A stretch of DNA of 64,000 nt from Thunnus maccoyii (lineage: Eukaryota; Chordata; Actinopteri; Scombriformes; Scombridae). The number at the start of each line of letters is the position of its first letter. Positions within the stretch are counted from its first letter, which is position 1. The stretch spans positions 925,001 to 989,000 of the forward strand of contig NC_056545.1 in assembly GCF_910596095.1 (NCBI RefSeq). Direction: 5' to 3'. A program made the position numbers and the translations under genes. A model generated the notes under the pieces. The model was not told where the DNA came from. It ran no database searches and saw nothing but the letters and a program-made list of their open reading frames with translations. Below are positions 49,505 through 60,734 of the stretch, one piece after another.

Positions 49505-51335
49505 AAAGACTTTTTCTTTTAACCTTCAGTTCGTTTCTAAATAAATAAGATAAATCAAGATAAAATAACTTCATTTATTATTTATTTTCATTTTTCAGAT
49601 GCTTTATGTCATTTTTTTTTATAAATAATTAAATGTTTGTGAAATATGGAATAATTAGAAGAGTAAAAGTATAATGCTTTATATTTGTTTTTATTCTCCA
49701 TTTGAAGTATTTAACTGTATTATTCATTCATGTGTTTTTCTCATTTTTTACTCGTCTGGGAAGTTTTTACTGCTTTTTCAGGTTTCAAGTCTCTGTAGTT
49801 TTAAAGTGATTTGTGTAAATTAAATATATATAAAGTATAAATACAGTATAAACTGTATATAACAACATTTCAGAAAACAATAAAAATGTGTTGTTTTCAA
49901 GTTCATTGTTGTGTTTTCTGAAATGCTGCAGTGGTTTTATTATTGTTGTTGTGTTTTGCACCTCAGGGCCTCCATAACATACATATATACAGTATATATA
50001 TGTATATATAACTATGTGTGACATCACGTCTCGCTCTCTCCTACAAAACCATAAACATGTAAAAACATCTGGTCAGACGGGTCGGACGGGTTCATCTGAA
50101 ACCTTTCGTCTCACTGAGAGACGTCCTGGTCCAATCAGAGCAGCTGAATCAGTTTGTCAGTTATTTATTACAGTCTATGGTGTGAGTGACGTCAGCAGTC
50201 ATTAGAATGATCACTGCCCTCCATCAATACACCAGTCAATCAATAAACATGCTGTCAAGTGTCACATTGAATTTGGACCTTTACTGTACTGTTCAACACA
50301 TTTCTGGTGAATCCTTTCACAATAAAATGCAGCAACCAAAATAAAGTTCCTGATTTCCTGTCAGTGTTCATTTCAGTCACATAAAGAAGAGAAAAGACCA
50401 GACTATAATATATTATAATCTATATATTTATGGATGAATTTGTCGTTCCAGATGTTCCAGATGTTCTAGTTATTCACAGCACAGATTTGAAGCTGCTTTA
50501 AAATTGCACTGCGCTGCCTAATCTGCATAAACAGCCTCAGCTGCGCCTCCTCCAGTCTGTGAGAACAAATGGACAATAAAGACTGAATCTATCTGATGAG
50601 GATTTATACAGTCTGTCAATGTTTGACCCTAGCTGTTCCAGGTTCTTTATTCCAAAGGTCAGCACTGTGCTGGGATCATATTTCTTTAAAGTCACTTCTG
50701 GTTAAAGATGAATTCAGAGTTGAGACTGTTTGTGAAGCAACTGACATTTGAAATCTTCCTGCTGTGAGTTACATGTTTTTTCTTCCTACGTTTGGTTTCC
50801 TGGTTGAAGCTGCTGATTAATTTCACCTTCACTCATCAGCTTGATGAAAATGATTTTCAGCATCTAAAGGTAACGTAAGCAACAGGTTTCATCATGTTTG
50901 TGTCAGCGGGGGTTAAAATTATGTGACACCAGTAGAGATGGTGCTAGTAGTGATTTATTATGTTGCTTTGTTGAATACTGGTGGAAGGTTTGAAACCTCG
51001 TTAATCCTCTTTGACTCTAATTAGCTTTGCTAACAAGATGCTGTTTAGACACAGAAACATCAGAGGAAACTCTGGAAAAGCTTCATTAGTCAAAATTCAG
51101 CCTGTTGACACACTAAGTGACCAGAAAAATAGAAACACCTGAATGAAATACAATGAAATACAACAGTGATGCAATAAGTGTTAAGTTTTGTTGAGGTTCA
51201 TTGGTTCTGTGGTTGTTGTTTTGGACTTAATTACTTTGAAAGATGTTTCCAATATTTAGTCGAGCTCATTTTCATATATAGAGGAGAGAAACTTATTACA
51301 AACACCTGGACAATATAAGACCATCCAGTACAGAT
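49505..51335. repeat. Segmental duplication block, copy B (paralogous to 11015-12145)
   Basis: Colinear with copy A, with an extra segment at about 49880-50550 not in A. Beyond about 51335 (GTACAGATC versus GTACAGTTG) the two copies stop matching until about 14800/55125. No gene recognised. Confidence 0.85.
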
Positions 51336-52256
51336 CTTAAACTGCATCGACTCACCTGTCTGTAAATGTGTTGATATGAATAAACATGAATATTATTAAT
51401 GTCCTTCTGTTTCTGCTGCTTTATGTTATTTAAATGATTCCAAACAAACTTATTAAAAACACAAATATAACAGAGTCTGGTGACTGTAGTTTATTATTAT
51501 TGATGACTGTGACAGTTTATTGATTATTGATCAAACACCAGCTGGTCCTGAGGAACCGTCTGCAGCCACTCGTCTGACCTGCAGGTGGCAGCAGAACTGC
51601 AGCTTCATCAGCCTGAAAACCTGCATTTAATCAGAAGATACATCACATTAAATACATTCACTTCTCTGTCAGATTATATTTAGTTATAACATGATTCATC
51701 ACAGTTATTTAACACGTTTTTACAACAAGTTCAACTAATTATTATTATCAACTTATTTCCACAGTGATCCTGACTTTAAATAAATAATAATACACTTTTA
51801 TTACACTTTTCCACAGTTACAAAGTGATTCACAAATATAAGTAAAACATTTTAAATGCATTAAAGTAGTCGTGATCACACACACATTCACACATTCTGTA
51901 TATATGTAGATGGGAAGGTGAGGTAGAAAGAGCTTCAGCTAGAAGTAATCCAGGAGAAATGATCTGGAAGTTTAGTGATCTTCAGTCGGTGGAGACGGTT
52001 AGTCAGAGTTTATATCAGTATTTAACTCGGCTGCGTGAGAAACAGTTAGCTAGAGGAAGTATAGCTGAAGACTAGATCACTAAAGAAAGAGCTCAGTAGC
52101 ATCATGGAGGAATATATCTATAGAAATAATCTAAGCTGCAACATTAATGCAACTAGGATGCAGCTACTCACTAACTTTAAAGAAAAATGGTCAAAAGATA
52201 TTCTGTTAAAACCAAAATGACAGACTTGTATTGAAATGAATCACTCCTGTGGTAGT
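51336..52256. other. Intergenic, nothing recognised
   Basis: AT-rich sequence; no ORF or motif supported. Confidence 0.5.
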
Positions 52257-52394
52257 GAACCTTATATTGAACCACATGGTACCAACAGGTCCCCTCTTGT
52301 TCAAACATCCAGGTTATGTGAGCTGTGTGAACTGGGAGACGTTGACAATCAATCACATTTCTTTTGTATCGTCCCTGTTAAGAGAATTTATTGA
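52257..52394 (+). mobile_element. LINE C-terminal CCHC remnant
   Basis: Encodes EPYIEPHGTNRSPL and then LCELCELGDVDNQSHFFCIV. The C-X2-C...H-X3-C pattern is the zinc-binding C-terminus found in several LINE ORF2 proteins. It is an isolated fragment upstream of the Tx1-like element, of uncertain family. Confidence 0.55.
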
Positions 52395-52673
52395 GTGAAA
52401 TGTATGATTGAAATTCAGGAATATTTCTGAGCCCTGATGAAGAAAAGATGGACGTTAGTTTCATTTTAGTGTCTTTAAGTTGGAAAGTTTAGTTTGTAAA
52501 GCTGTAAAAAAATCAGGATGGTTTGTTAGTTTAATATCATCAATCAGATGAGATGCAGCGTCTGCTGGTTTTGTTGATAGTAAATTTGAAGCACAAGTGG
52601 GTTTGACATTTATAACTGCATGACACAATAATATCAGTAATAACAATTGTTTCTCCATGTGTGAATTCAAATA

Positions 52674-55018
52674 GGCACTTTAAACTTGAATGGAGCCAGG
52701 GAAGATAGTAAAAGAGCTGCGTTCTTTAAGCTGATGGAGCTGAAGAACATAGATGTAATGCTGCTTCAGGAAACACACAGTAGTGCAGATAATGAAAGTG
52801 ACTGGAGGAGAGGATGTAATGGGGAAGTCATTCTGAGCCATAAGTCCAGCTGTAGTGGAGGAGTGGGGATTGTCTTTTCCAGGAGCTTCTTGCCTTTTTC
52901 TTGTGAAGTTGAGGAAATTATTAAAGGCTGTTTATTGAAGGTTAAAGCTCAGTATGAAAATATTACTGTAGTTTTCTTTAATGTTTATGCACCAACCAAG
53001 GGGGTGGATAGACTAGCGGTACTAGATGTTTTATGTGACACTATCAGGAACTGCAGTAGTGATGAGTATTTGTTTTTAGGAGGTGATTTTAACTGTACTG
53101 AAAATCCAAAGCTGGATAGAAACCACCAAGAGCCTCATCCTGCTTCATCACGCAGGTTCAGACAGTTGACTGAAGCTCATGAGTTGTCAGATGTGTGGAG
53201 GATGTTTTATAAAAGTCACAGGCAGTACATCTGGAGTCACTCTAAAGACAATGTGTTATCTCTGGCCAGGCTGGACCGTCTGTATTCTTTTAAACATCAC
53301 ATGAACCTTTTTAAAAGTTGTCACATTAACCCAGTGGGCTTCTCTGATCACTGTCTGGTTTTTTGCTGTGTTTTTATAAAAAATGTGCGTTTACAGAGTG
53401 CTTACTGGCATTTTAACACTGCCCTGCTTCATGACAAGGCTGTTAGAGCAGCTTTTGAATGTTTTTGGTTTACCCACAGAAAATGTAAGTCTGACTTTGC
53501 CTGTGTTCAACAGTGGTGGGATTTTGGGAAATCACAGATTAAACAGCTGTGTCAGCAGTTCACTCGTAATGTCACTAGAGACAGAACCAGATCTATGAGG
53601 GACCTGGAGACTCAGGTGGTAGAACTGCAGAGTTTAGCAGGTTCTACAGGAGATCGAGGGCTTTTAGATTCCCTCAAGTCTAAAAAGTCGGCTTTGGCCA
53701 ACCTGCTGGGCATCGCAGCACAGGGAGCTCTGGTCAGGTCACGGTTCCTCGACATCACGCAGATGGACGCCCCCTCTCACTTCTTCTTTGGTCTGGAGAG
53801 GAAAAATGGACAGAGAAAGATTGTTCACTCTCTGCGATCCAGCAGCGGCTCTGCAATCTCAGATTCTTCTGAGATTAGGAAATTTGCAGTCAGTTTTTAT
53901 AAAGATCTGTATAAGAGTGAACTAACAAACAATCCAGATGCATGCAGCAGCTTCTTCACCGGTCTTCCTCAGGTGGATGCTGCAGCCAATGCAAAGCTGG
54001 AGGCTCCGGTATCCATTAATGAACTGTATACTGCTCTGATGAGTTTACAGAGTGGAAGAGCTCCAGGTATAGACGGTCTGCCTGTTGACTTCTATAAATC
54101 CTTCTGGTCCGTGTTGGGTGAAGACCTGTTGGAGGTTGTCACAAGCAGCCTGGAGAGAGGACGGCTGCCTCTGAGCTGCAGGAGGGCGGTCATCAATTTG
54201 CTGCCCAAGAAGGGAGACCTGCAGGAGCTGAAGAACTGGAGACCTGTTTCTCTGCTCTGCACGGACTACAAGATACTGTCCAAGGTCCTGGCCAGCAGAC
54301 TCAGAGAGGTGATGGCTTCTGTCATCCACACTGATCAGACATACTGCGTGCCCGGCAGGCTGATAAGTGACAATGTCACTTTAATTCGGGATGTTTTGGA
54401 GGTCTCCAGCTCATTGGCTGTAGACACTGGTCTGATTTCAATAGACCAGGAAAAGGCTTTTGACCAGGTTGAACACCAGTATCTATGGCAAACTTTAGCT
54501 GCTTTCGGGTTCAACCCTGGTTTCCTAGCCAAGATCCAGGTTCTGTATAGTGACATTGCGAGTGTTGTGAAAATCAACGGAGGTCTGAGTGCTCCTTTCA
54601 GTGTCCAGAGGGGGGTCAGGCAGGGCTGCTCTCTGTCCGGCATGCTCTACTCTCTGGCCATCGAGCCTCTGCTCCACAAACTGAGGAATGATCTGACTGG
54701 TGTTTGTTTTCCTGACTGTGATGCCTCTTTTAAACTGTCGGCGTACGCTGATGATGTCATTGTCCTGGTCAACACACAGAGAGATATTGATGTGTTAGTG
54801 AACACTGTTAATCTGTTTGGTTGCATATCCTCTGCTAAAGTAAACTGGGGGAAGAGTGAGGCTGTCATGGTGGGGGATCGGCTGGTGGATCCGATCTGGT
54901 CTGGAAAAAAGGAGGGCTAAAATACCTGGGAGTTTTTCTGGGCAATGAAATGTTCTTACAGAAAAACTGGGACAATGTCTTAGAAAAGGTCAAAGGTCCG
55001 CTCATGAAATGGAAATGG
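52674..55018 (+). mobile_element. Tx1/L1-like LINE, 5'- and 3'-truncated
   Basis: Contains the long ORF2 below, then about 115 nt of the same protein in the -1 frame, ending abruptly at KWKWL near 55018. No ORF1, poly(A) or 3' UTR is seen. Not present at the matching place in copy A. Confidence 0.85.
52686..54920 (+). CDS. Tx1/L1-like ORF2: endonuclease-reverse transcriptase (truncated)
   Basis: 744 codons open. The frame extends upstream of the first ATG (GTLNLNGAR), so the true start is further 5'. AP-endonuclease: MLLQETHS, VFFNVYAPT, FLGGDFNCT, LARLDRLY, GFSDHCLV. The LDRNHQEPHPASSRRFRQL region is typical of Tx1-group L1 relatives. RT: GRAPGIDGLPVDFYKSFW, NWRPVSLLCTDYKILSKVLA, QEKAFDQVEH, GVRQGCSLSGMLYSLAIEPL, and the catalytic YADD in LSAYADDVIVL. 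It makes cDNA from its own RNA at a nicked target in this family. The frame shifts at 54903-54909 (A AAA AAG) into GLKYLGVFLG, and the C-terminus is missing. Endonuclease and RT look intact over the part present. Confidence 0.92.
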   Translation: MNGAREDSKRAAFFKLMELKNIDVMLLQETHSSADNESDWRRGCNGEVILSHKSSCSGGVGIVFSRSFLPFSCEVEEIIKGCLLKVKAQYENITVVFFNVYAPTKGVDRLAVLDVLCDTIRNCSSDEYLFLGGDFNCTENPKLDRNHQEPHPASSRRFRQLTEAHELSDVWRMFYKSHRQYIWSHSKDNVLSLARLDRLYSFKHHMNLFKSCHINPVGFSDHCLVFCCVFIKNVRLQSAYWHFNTALLHDKAVRAAFECFWFTHRKCKSDFACVQQWWDFGKSQIKQLCQQFTRNVTRDRTRSMRDLETQVVELQSLAGSTGDRGLLDSLKSKKSALANLLGIAAQGALVRSRFLDITQMDAPSHFFFGLERKNGQRKIVHSLRSSSGSAISDSSEIRKFAVSFYKDLYKSELTNNPDACSSFFTGLPQVDAAANAKLEAPVSINELYTALMSLQSGRAPGIDGLPVDFYKSFWSVLGEDLLEVVTSSLERGRLPLSCRRAVINLLPKKGDLQELKNWRPVSLLCTDYKILSKVLASRLREVMASVIHTDQTYCVPGRLISDNVTLIRDVLEVSSSLAVDTGLISIDQEKAFDQVEHQYLWQTLAAFGFNPGFLAKIQVLYSDIASVVKINGGLSAPFSVQRGVRQGCSLSGMLYSLAIEPLLHKLRNDLTGVCFPDCDASFKLSAYADDVIVLVNTQRDIDVLVNTVNLFGCISSAKVNWGKSEAVMVGDRLVDPIWSGKKEG

Positions 55019-55124
55019 CTTTTACTTTGAGGTTAGAGTTAGGTTAACCCTAACCCTCTCTCTCATCTCTCTGGTATTTCCTGCTGTTTTTTCTTTGGGA
55101 GTTTAGTTCAGTTTACTTCTTTCT

Positions 55125-57121
55125 GTTCTCGTCGTGTCGCAGCTTCTTTTCTCCATCTAAAGGTATTTATTGTGACTTTATTGTGTTTATATTGTGACAG
55201 TTTTCACAGTTTGACTCTTGAATGACTCTTTGTTCATCTTGTTAGTTTAGTTCCAGTAGAAACAGCAGAAATCTGTAGTTCAGAACTCTACTAACAGTCA
55301 ACACAAATCAACATGCTGGAAGTTTTCCTCCATTTTAGGTTCACTGTTCAAAGTGTCCAAACAGCTGACAGTACTGAGTTAGTGTTCACAGATCAATAAC
55401 TTACAACATTTGTACATTATTTTATTTGTTATTTACAAGCAGAGGAAACAGCGCGTCTCACGCACGCCTGCTGCGACGCGTCATCTAGAGATTCGGGTCG
55501 CGCCTGTTTTTTCCGCGTAAGGCGCGGTTCTCAGCAAAAATAGACAGAGAAATGATCAGTTGATAGTCATAATAACATCGTACCAGCAACATCACACCTT
55601 TCACTATGGTTTCAATGTCTATATCTGTAGAATATGTCACCACTGCGGGTCAGCCTGCGCGGTGCAGCCGGGGCAGGAAGCCTCTCTGGCGGGGAACTCC
55701 AGTAAAGAGAGTCGGTGACACACGGAGCTTCTTCTCTCGACTCCTGCTCACTTTCAGTCAGATCAGTTCCAACAAGAGTTCCTGCCTGATGTTTCTCCTG
55801 CTTCCAGGCAGAGATTTGGTGTTATTTTCCTTATTTGTTGTCAGTTTCCCTCCTGACAGTTTGGAGGTTTTGGTGTGTTTGGCTCGTTTGGGGAACTTGG
55901 TGTCGTCTGGAGGGATTTTATTCACTTGGGGCGGTGACAGCAGGGTTTAACTGGCAGAATGATTAATATAATCAATAAAACCCCGTCCTTTGTGAGGAGT
56001 GTATGTGACTGACACCACCATCCCCGTCAGAAAGAAAACCACTTTCACCTCACATATTATTTATTTATTTAGTTTTAGCAATTGAGCGCATGCTTCTTAA
56101 TCTTTTTCTGACTAAACTAAATATAAATGAAATGTATACTTAAATGATATGAAAATGCTATTATTAATGGCAATTTTCAAAGCCAACTCTATGTAGAAAG
56201 ATAGAGCAGCAGCAGCAGTGTGTGTCTCAGGAGTAATGAAGCTTCACTCAGTCGCTGCACAAACATTACGCACTGCCCTGTTGCCCTGCGTGTATTTCAC
56301 AGCATCAGAGACAATAATGCAGGTCTTAATGAATGTTACCCCTGTGCCACACATTGTTCCACGTCTGCACTTTTTAACACTATTTCCAACAGTCAACCTT
56401 TCACTGTCTGTTGTTACTCTGAAAAATTACTTGCATATAACATGTAATATGTGCATCAATAATAATAAATGAGACTCAAATAAATACACAGCTGACACTG
56501 AGTGTTAAAGGCTCAATGTATGATGCTGCTGCTTTTCATAAATGAATGAAATAGATTATTAATAATATGCTGTTTAGTTGTGTTTAATGTTGAGCAGTAA
56601 AAGTAAACCATGTTTTAATAGATGTCCTGCAGTGAATTTATTGTTCATCAAACAGTAAAATGTGCTGCAGTTATATTAGGAACACTGTCACTAGCTAGCA
56701 AGTCAACAACAGCTCACCAACCTGACAGATACACATTTTATCAGCTTTCAACACGTCACTAACTCCACTTAAACACAGTCATGTGATTATGTTTTGACAG
56801 TTTGACATCAAATGAACTCAAACGGTTTCAAACAGTCTTGAGTTTGTTTGTGTAAAACATTTTATTCATTGTCAGAGAAGTTTAGTGTCAGTATGAAGGG
56901 TCGCCCCATTCAGTCACCTTTAAACTGGTGCATGTTTTAATAACCAGTATCATGCTGGTAGTGAGGGAGACTTTGTTTCACAGGTGGTATGGTTAGTGAT
57001 TAATAATCTGTTGTTATTCTGAAAAAATACCTACATATAACATGTAATATTACATGTTACAGGTTATAAAAGTCATAAAATAATATTAGTAGCAGCTTCT
57101 CTCTCTATGTTTCCTCTGCAG
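55125..57121 (+). other. NLR copy B upstream region, paralogous to 14781-17295
   Basis: Near-identical to copy A with two main differences: a B-only segment at 55761-56113 and loss of the copy A stretch about 16340-17245. It contains the same candidate untranslated exon end (CTAAAG|GTATTT) and GC-rich block (about 55445-55760). Confidence 0.55.
55761..56113 (-). other. B-only 350-bp segment with minus-strand ORF of unknown identity
   Basis: Absent from copy A, where CTTTCAGTCAG joins directly to TAAACTAAATATAAATG. On the minus strand a 60-codon open frame ends at a stop near 55761, with a basic Lys/Thr-rich composition (PPDDTKFPKRAKHT, NKENNTKSLPGSRRNIRQEL). It could be an exon or retrocopy of an unrecognised gene, or chance. 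No family recognised. Confidence 0.3.
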
Positions 57122-57169
57122 GTGAAGCTACAAAGACTCTGTGACTGGATGTGGATCTGAATTCACCTG
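57122..57169 (+). other. NLR copy B 5' untranslated exon
   Basis: 48 nt, acceptor CCTCTGCAG, donor CACCTG|GTGAGT, one base different from copy A (AAAGACTCTG). Confidence 0.6.
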
Positions 57170-57455
57170 GTGAGTATTTTTATTTCTTCTGCCACACAGC
57201 TGACTCCACCAGCAGCTCATCTCCATTAAATGTGCTCTATAGTGGTAAATGAAAAGCCAACAGAGAACTGGAACCTTCTGAAAGTAAAACATTAAACATT
57301 AAACCCCAGTGGAAATGAAGAGTAATGTCTTACTTTGCTGCCATCTGGTGGTTGAAACAAGTATGACGCTGTTGTAACTGCAGTGCTGGTGTGATGTGCA
57401 GCTTGTTGTAATGAATGAGCTTGTTGTTGTGTTTGTGTGAAGGTGTTTCTCTGCT

Positions 57456-57544
57456 ATGGATCAGTGTGAGGACAGAGAGGAGGGAGTCCCTCCCTCTAAA
57501 AGCTCTCTGTGTGGGGAACATGACAGCCAGACCAAAGCTCAGAG
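57456..57544 (+). CDS. NLR B exon 1 (start codon)
   Basis: ATG at 57456; same protein as copy A exon 1 (MDQCEDREEG and onward). Donor CAGAG|GTGAGA, phase 2. Confidence 0.85.
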
Positions 57545-57641
57545 GTGAGATGAGGATCTCTAACTGTCCATCACTGTTCTCCACTCACATCACTCCACCA
57601 TCATTATTCACACTCAGAGCTCTGTGTGTGTTGTGTTGAAG

Positions 57642-57785
57642 AACAAAGACGCAGCACAGACTAGACTCTGCTGGACCTGGACCTGGACCTGGACCTGGAC
57701 CTGGACCCAGCTGTGTGTCCATGAAGAGTGACCGGTCCATGTGGAGACCTGAACATTTTAAATCTAGACAACCTGCTGATGGAAG
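57642..57785 (+). CDS. NLR B exon 2: Gly-Pro/MKSDRS repeat
   Basis: 144 nt, phase 2-2, donor GGAAG|GTCAGA. Longer by one GGACCT hexamer than copy A exon 2; PSCVSMKSDRSMWR, then HFKSRQPADGR. Confidence 0.82.
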
Positions 57786-57868
57786 GTCAGAATGTAAAGC
57801 TGCAAAGACTGAACAGACTTTTCATTTCTATCCAACATGCACATTTATCAGAGCTGTTGTTGTTTCAG

Positions 57869-57988
57869 TATCCAGCAGCAGAGACCAGACTCTCCTAGAC
57901 CTGAACCCAGCTGTCTGTCCTTTAAGAGCGACCAGTCGAAGGCGGATATCATTGATTTTAAAGGAGGACGTCCATCTGCTGATCAGAT
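57869..57988 (+). CDS. NLR B exon 3: second N-terminal repeat
   Basis: 120 nt, phase 2-2, acceptor TGTTTCAG, donor CAGAT|GTAAGC. IQQQRPDSPRPEPSCLSFKS, DQSKADIIDFKGGRPSADQ. Diverged from the copy A exon 3 set, which resembles exon 2 more closely. Confidence 0.82.
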
Positions 57989-58189
57989 GTAAGCTGTAAC
58001 TGACAGTAAACGTCGGGTAATGCTAGAAAAGAACTGGTTTGTACGACGTTTCACGTCAGTGAAAAGCCGGCCGTCATAGAGAGGGAGGAGACGTGATAAT
58101 CATTTCAATATGGAGATAACAGATCACATGTTCAGACAGTCTCTCCTGGAAGACATTCATGGTGTTGCACTTGCGTGTTCATATGTAAA

Positions 58190-59645
58190 GTGACATGATA
58201 TGATTTATTTATACATTACAGACATAAAAAACATGTTAAAGTGAAAACACTTGTTTCCAACATGGTCCCAAGATGTTAAAAGACAAAACACAAGACATAC
58301 AACATAAAACTGAATCACCACAAATTAAATGAAATAACAAACACCCACATCAAAACACAAAGTACAACAAAGACAATTTGATGGCTGAAGTAAAAATGGA
58401 ATTGCAGATTTCATTATAAACCTGTGACCACGTTCCATATATAAGTACTGACCTGACTTCTATAAGCTCCTCTCATTTTTAACAGCTGGATGTGTAACAG
58501 GAGGCTGTTCCACAACACGGCAGCAGCTTAAAAAAAGGAACTTCTGGCTACATTATTCACTGGAGGGACTTTATATGAACACACACTGGCCCTGGTGTTA
58601 TAGCCATGCTGATTATGTTCCATTGTTATCTGTGAAGTATTGAGGAGCAAACCCATTGATAATGTTGAACATATGATGCAGCTTCTGTTGTTCTACTCTG
58701 AGCTGTACTGGCAGCAGTCCTACACTTCTGAATTCATCACCAACATGAGTTAAAGAGGATACATTTAATAAATACTGAATAATATTATTTACATCACCTG
58801 CAGTTTGTTCCTAAATTTAGATGTCAAACCACTGAACCAATCAGAACAGGCAGAATCAAGCTGACGCTGTACCAATGAGAACATGAGAAGTTTCTCAACA
58901 GAAAAGTCAAAAAGAATCTTAGTCTGTGAAACAGGGACTGAAGTTTGCTGCCACTCTTAGATAATATTTTATCAACAACAGATTCACAGGACAGTGACTG
59001 GTCCAATATTATTCCTCAATATGAGACAAAATATTATAAAATTTCAGTTCCATTACAAAAGATTTTCAGTGTATTTGTTCTTGACATCTTTGTTCCAAAC
59101 AGGATTGACTGGGTTTTACCCAAATGTATTGAAAGCTTGTTATCTATGAGCCACTCTCTCACACTTTCTGATTCATTACTAAGAGTTGTGAATTTCACTG
59201 ACATCATTCCCAGATAGCAGTAATGCAGAATCATCAACATACAGCAGCAGTTTGCACGTCACAGCAGCTGTCATATCATTTATATACATAAGAAATAAAA
59301 GAGGCCCTAAAATAGAACCGCGCAGCACCACACTTGTAATATCCTGAGGTTCTGATAGAACCACTTCAACATCACAGACTTGAGTTCTTCCTGTAATGTA
59401 AGAAACAAACCATTTTACAGCAGTATGTCCAAACACCATGCACTGTAACTTTGACAACAGTACAGAATAATTCACTGTGTCAAAAGCTTTCTGCAAGTCA
59501 GCATAATTTCCTCCATCAAGGTTTTGACTGATAAAATTAAACGAATGAATAAGACAGGTGTCAGTAGAGTCTGCTGCTGTAAAGCCAGACTGAAGCTAAT
59601 ACAACATATTGTATCTGACTAAATACTCCTCAACCTGCTCAAACA
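58190..59645 (-). mobile_element. CR1/L2-like LINE, minus strand (copy B)
   Basis: Minus-strand RT blocks: DLQ/MQKAFDTVNYSVLLSKL, GSILGPLLFLMYIND, LLLYVDDSALLLSG (YVDD catalytic box at about 59231-59262), VREWLIDNKLSIHLGKTQSI, LFGTK. The 3' UTR runs to about 58190 with the ATAAATAAATCATATCA end. Frames are interrupted. It shares its insertion site with copy A 23563-24140 and predates the duplication. Confidence 0.82.
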
Positions 59646-60095
59646 CAAGACGTTCAAAAACCTCAGACATGACACCGGCCTACTTTCTCCCTTTCTCACC
59701 TAAATGTCATTTTCATACTGGGAGCTGCCTAGTTCAACCAGTCTGATACAAGCAGACACTGAGCAGCTCCACTGGAGCAGCTGGAGGTTGTAGCTGCCTT
59801 GCTCCAGGGCACTTCAGCAGTGTACAGTGAGGTAGGGAGAGCTGTATGGAGGGTTGTTCAGAGCTGTTGGGACTAAACCAAACTGACTGATGAAGCAAAA
59901 CACTGAGCTGAAAGCTACAAACAAACTGAGTTGTTGATTCTCAGTGGGATCAGCAGGACTAGTAAAGCTTTACCACTACCGGGAGTCATCTGATTCTCTG
60001 TTCACATCCAAATATCACTTGATGGACCTTTAGCTTGTGTTTGTCTCTGTGTGGACAGACATAATGTGAGCTCGTTCTTCATGATTCCTCCACAG

Positions 60096-60174
60096 AGTGG
60101 ACCAGGAGAGCTCAGAGGCTCCCAGTGGTCAGTCTGCCCAGCAGCATCAAACACACTTGGACTCCATATTTATG
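60096..60174 (+). CDS. NLR B exon 4: VDQESS linker
   Basis: 79 nt, phase 2 to 0. VDQESSEAPSGQSAQQHQTH and SIFM. Confidence 0.83.
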
Positions 60175-60335
60175 GTCTGTACATGTACAACAACTACTTT
60201 TCCATCTATTCTGCTCACAATCATCTCCATGCTGCACTTTGTAGACCAGTGGATTGTCAGTCTGTCCAACATGGATCTGATGTTTGCTTCATAATTTCAG
60301 TGTGATTGTGTCATTCATATAGTATTCTGTTCCAG

Positions 60336-60564
60336 CTGCTGGAGGAGAACATTGTCACTTTTGTGAAGAACGAGCTGAAGAAGATGCAGAAGGTTCTGAG
60401 TCCAGATTACCCAGAATGCTTAGAGAGTCAGAGGGAGGAAGAGGAGGTGTTGGACGGTGAGGATAAAGAGCAGAGGAGGAGCAGCAGAGAGGCATTTCTG
60501 AAGATCACACTGCACTTCCTGAGGAGAATGAAGCAGGAGGAGCTGGCTGACCGTCTGCAGAGCA
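60336..60564 (+). CDS. NLR B exon 5: helical pre-FISNA domain
   Basis: 229 nt, phase 0 to 1, open. LLEENIVTFVKNELKKMQKV, LKITLHFLRRMKQEELADRL. Confidence 0.85.
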
Positions 60565-60734
60565 GTAAGAGGATTTCTATAAAGATTTAACATTCTGGAT
60601 AAATGAGACATTTACTGATGTCTCAACAGATGGGGGAAAATACGTTTTATATACTCATTCTTTGAGGGAATGAAATGTTTAGATATTTGCTTCATACTTC
60701 ATTCATTGATCCTGTTTCCTGTGTGTTCATTCAG

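Noticed and set aside
55030-55062. TTAGGTTAACCCTAACCC, telomere-like motif
   Set aside because: Only one to two partial units; too short to call an interstitial telomere.
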